Below, piece after piece: positions 62,874 through 64,000 of a DNA stretch of 64,000 nucleotides (within the stretch, counting starts at the first letter, position 1; each line of letters opens with the position of its first letter). The DNA comes from Adineta ricciae (Eukaryota; Rotifera; Eurotatoria; Adinetida; Adinetidae): contig CAJNOJ010000019.1 of assembly GCA_905250025.1 (NCBI GenBank), forward strand, positions 1 to 64,000, read 5' to 3'. A program made the position numbers and the translations under genes. The notes under the pieces are model-generated. The model made no database searches, was not told where the DNA came from, and saw only the letters and a program-made list of their open reading frames with translations.

Positions 62874-63378
62874 ACTAAAATATTCGTGACGTTCTGTATT
62901 TTTTTTCTCTCTCTCTCTCTCTGAATGACCACGCTACATCGAAAAGAAAATTCCTGAAGAACTTAGATGAAACTCTAGTGTACACTTTCATTACTGATCG
63001 AGCCATTGATTCCATATTAATTCGCTTCATCATTGAATAAATATCAAATAAACATTTCTAGAATTTGCATTTCGTCTGAAGAACAATTCACGAACGAAAA
63101 CTCAAGCTTGCATTCCGATTGACTAAACGATCACTTGTTTTTGTTCACAATATCTTTTGTGACTCGATAAATACTAATCACGAACGTCACCATAAATAAA
63201 ATTAGTCAGCAGTACGGTAAAAATCACCGAACAAATGTTTTTCTTCATGCATTCATTTTTCGACAATCATTCCTCGATCACCATAAACGCACCTTCACGC
63301 CTGAGTTATTAAACAAAATGAAAAGAAAAAGTAATGCATTTCGCAATCATCACTATTTCGATATATTTTTCAAAACAA
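62874..63378. other. 3' UTR of the neuropeptide gene and spacer
   Basis: Starts with a (CT)n run at about 62906-62922. Two AATAAA signals lie at 63036-63041 and 63047-63052, giving a 3' UTR of about 190 nt. The remaining 320 bp should hold the promoter of the EF-hand gene; nothing else seen. Confidence 0.5.
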
Positions 63379-63678
63379 ATGAGTCTTGAATCTCTGCTTA
63401 AACAGCTCAAACCCGACGAAATTGCTGAAATCAAAACAGCATTCAAGGCATTCGACAAAGATAACAATGGGTACATAACTTCGGATGAGATGCACGAATG
63501 TCTTCGTCGATCACACGTCTCGCATGACAACAACGAAATCCTCGAAGTTATGAAGAACATGGACAGTAATCGTGATGGAACAGTCTCATTTGATGAATAC
63601 ATGACATTCATGGCATATCTTTATACCGGGCAAACACCTCCAGCTTCAAATAACACAAAACAAAAAGGAAAGAAATAA
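63379..63678 (+). CDS. Small two-EF-hand calcium-binding protein (calmodulin-like)
   Basis: Intronless 99-residue protein from MSLESLLKQLKPDEIAEIKT. Two canonical EF-hand loops are present, DKDNNGYITSDE and DSNRDGTVSFDE, each with acidic residues at loop positions 1, 3 and 12 and Gly at 6. Helices AFKAFDK and EVMKNMD flank them in calmodulin style. The tail is Lys-rich (NNTKQKGKK). It resembles half a calmodulin or an S100/parvalbumin-size protein. An upstream in-frame Met at 63334 would add a hydrophobic MHFAIITISIYFSKQ; I prefer 63379 because it begins at the domain, as in relatives. AATAAA at 63765. Confidence 0.8.
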   Translation: MSLESLLKQLKPDEIAEIKTAFKAFDKDNNGYITSDEMHECLRRSHVSHDNNEILEVMKNMDSNRDGTVSFDEYMTFMAYLYTGQTPPASNNTKQKGKK

Positions 63679-64000
63679 ACTGATCATCGTTGATCACTCG
63701 ATATTTTCCGCAAACATGAATTTCGAAATAGTGTGCTTTTTTGTATTAGTTGAAATCCTTACGAAATAAAGATATAACGAGAAAAGAATCACTACTCAGT
63801 CATGCGCTAGATTAATTGCGTTTAAAAAAGAATAACTACGACATTAAGGACTAATTCCTATGTGTCACGATCAAGGTAACTTTTATCAAAGTTAATGTTT
63901 CCAGTAACATTCTAAAATGATATTCGAGTAGAACTTATCGGTCGTATTTATAGGTCACGTACATTATTTCAAAGTTACTTGTTTTGATGCTGAAGTATAT
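63679..64000. other. 3' UTR and flank at the right end
   Basis: Short 3' UTR of the EF-hand gene with AATAAA at 63765-63770, then AT-rich sequence to the window edge. No further gene seen. Confidence 0.5.

Overview
The window looks like gene-dense nuclear DNA of a small invertebrate, most likely a bdelloid rotifer. It is AT-rich. Almost every gene is cut by many introns of about 50-60 nt with GTAAG-type donors and TTTTAG/TTTCAG acceptors. Animal-only genes are present (GLI, GIT, fibulin, MKS1, a neuropeptide precursor), and there is a relic of a rhodopsin-like receptor of the kind expanded in bdelloids. Polypyrimidine-AG acceptors lie a few bases before several start codons, and same-strand genes sit only about 60 bp apart. 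This fits the spliced-leader trans-splicing and polycistronic transcription reported for rotifers. I saw no spliced-leader gene, rRNA, tRNA or CRISPR, so the taxon call is an inference from gene structure and content.

Layout. 1-10 kb: the cohesin regulator PDS5 (minus), a decayed GPCR, a UPF0193/EVG1-type protein with a palindromic RFX X-box in front of it, then a 365-bp fold-back element. 10-23 kb: a PNRC-like decapping/coactivator protein (plus), the ArfGAP scaffold GIT (minus) with its arginine finger changed to leucine, a long Ser/Thr/Asn-rich protein I cannot name, and a small single-pass membrane protein. 23-31 kb: a five-finger GLI/Ci transcription factor and a TIS11/tristetraprolin CCCH protein (both plus), then an intronless membrane-anchored CDKN3-like phosphatase (minus). 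31-45 kb, all minus: KTI12, Enhancer of zeste with an unusual insertion, PNO1, triosephosphate isomerase, COQ5 and DNAJC11; the last four are tightly packed and probably partly co-transcribed. 45-56 kb: a RUFY-type RUN-FYVE protein (plus), EXOC8 and PLPBP (minus, 61 bp apart, a probable operon), MKS1 (plus) and a beta-1,3-galactosyltransferase (minus). 56-64 kb: fibulin (plus), CFAP161 (minus), a novel FYDFG-repeat neuropeptide precursor (plus) and a two-EF-hand protein (plus).

Themes. Most genes are housekeeping or developmental and have no shared pathway. Two threads recur. One is cilia and Hedgehog signalling: MKS1 at the transition zone, CFAP161 and UPF0193 as axoneme-associated genes with X-box-like promoters, and GLI. 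The other is membrane traffic: RUFY, EXOC8 and GIT. The points most worth a second look are the neuropeptide precursor, the predicted GAP-dead GIT, the insertion inside the CXC/pre-SET region of Enhancer of zeste, the trans-splicing operons, the X-box palindrome and the transmembrane phosphatase. Multi-exon spans are given from start codon to stop codon. Exons were joined by eye, so individual splice sites may be off.
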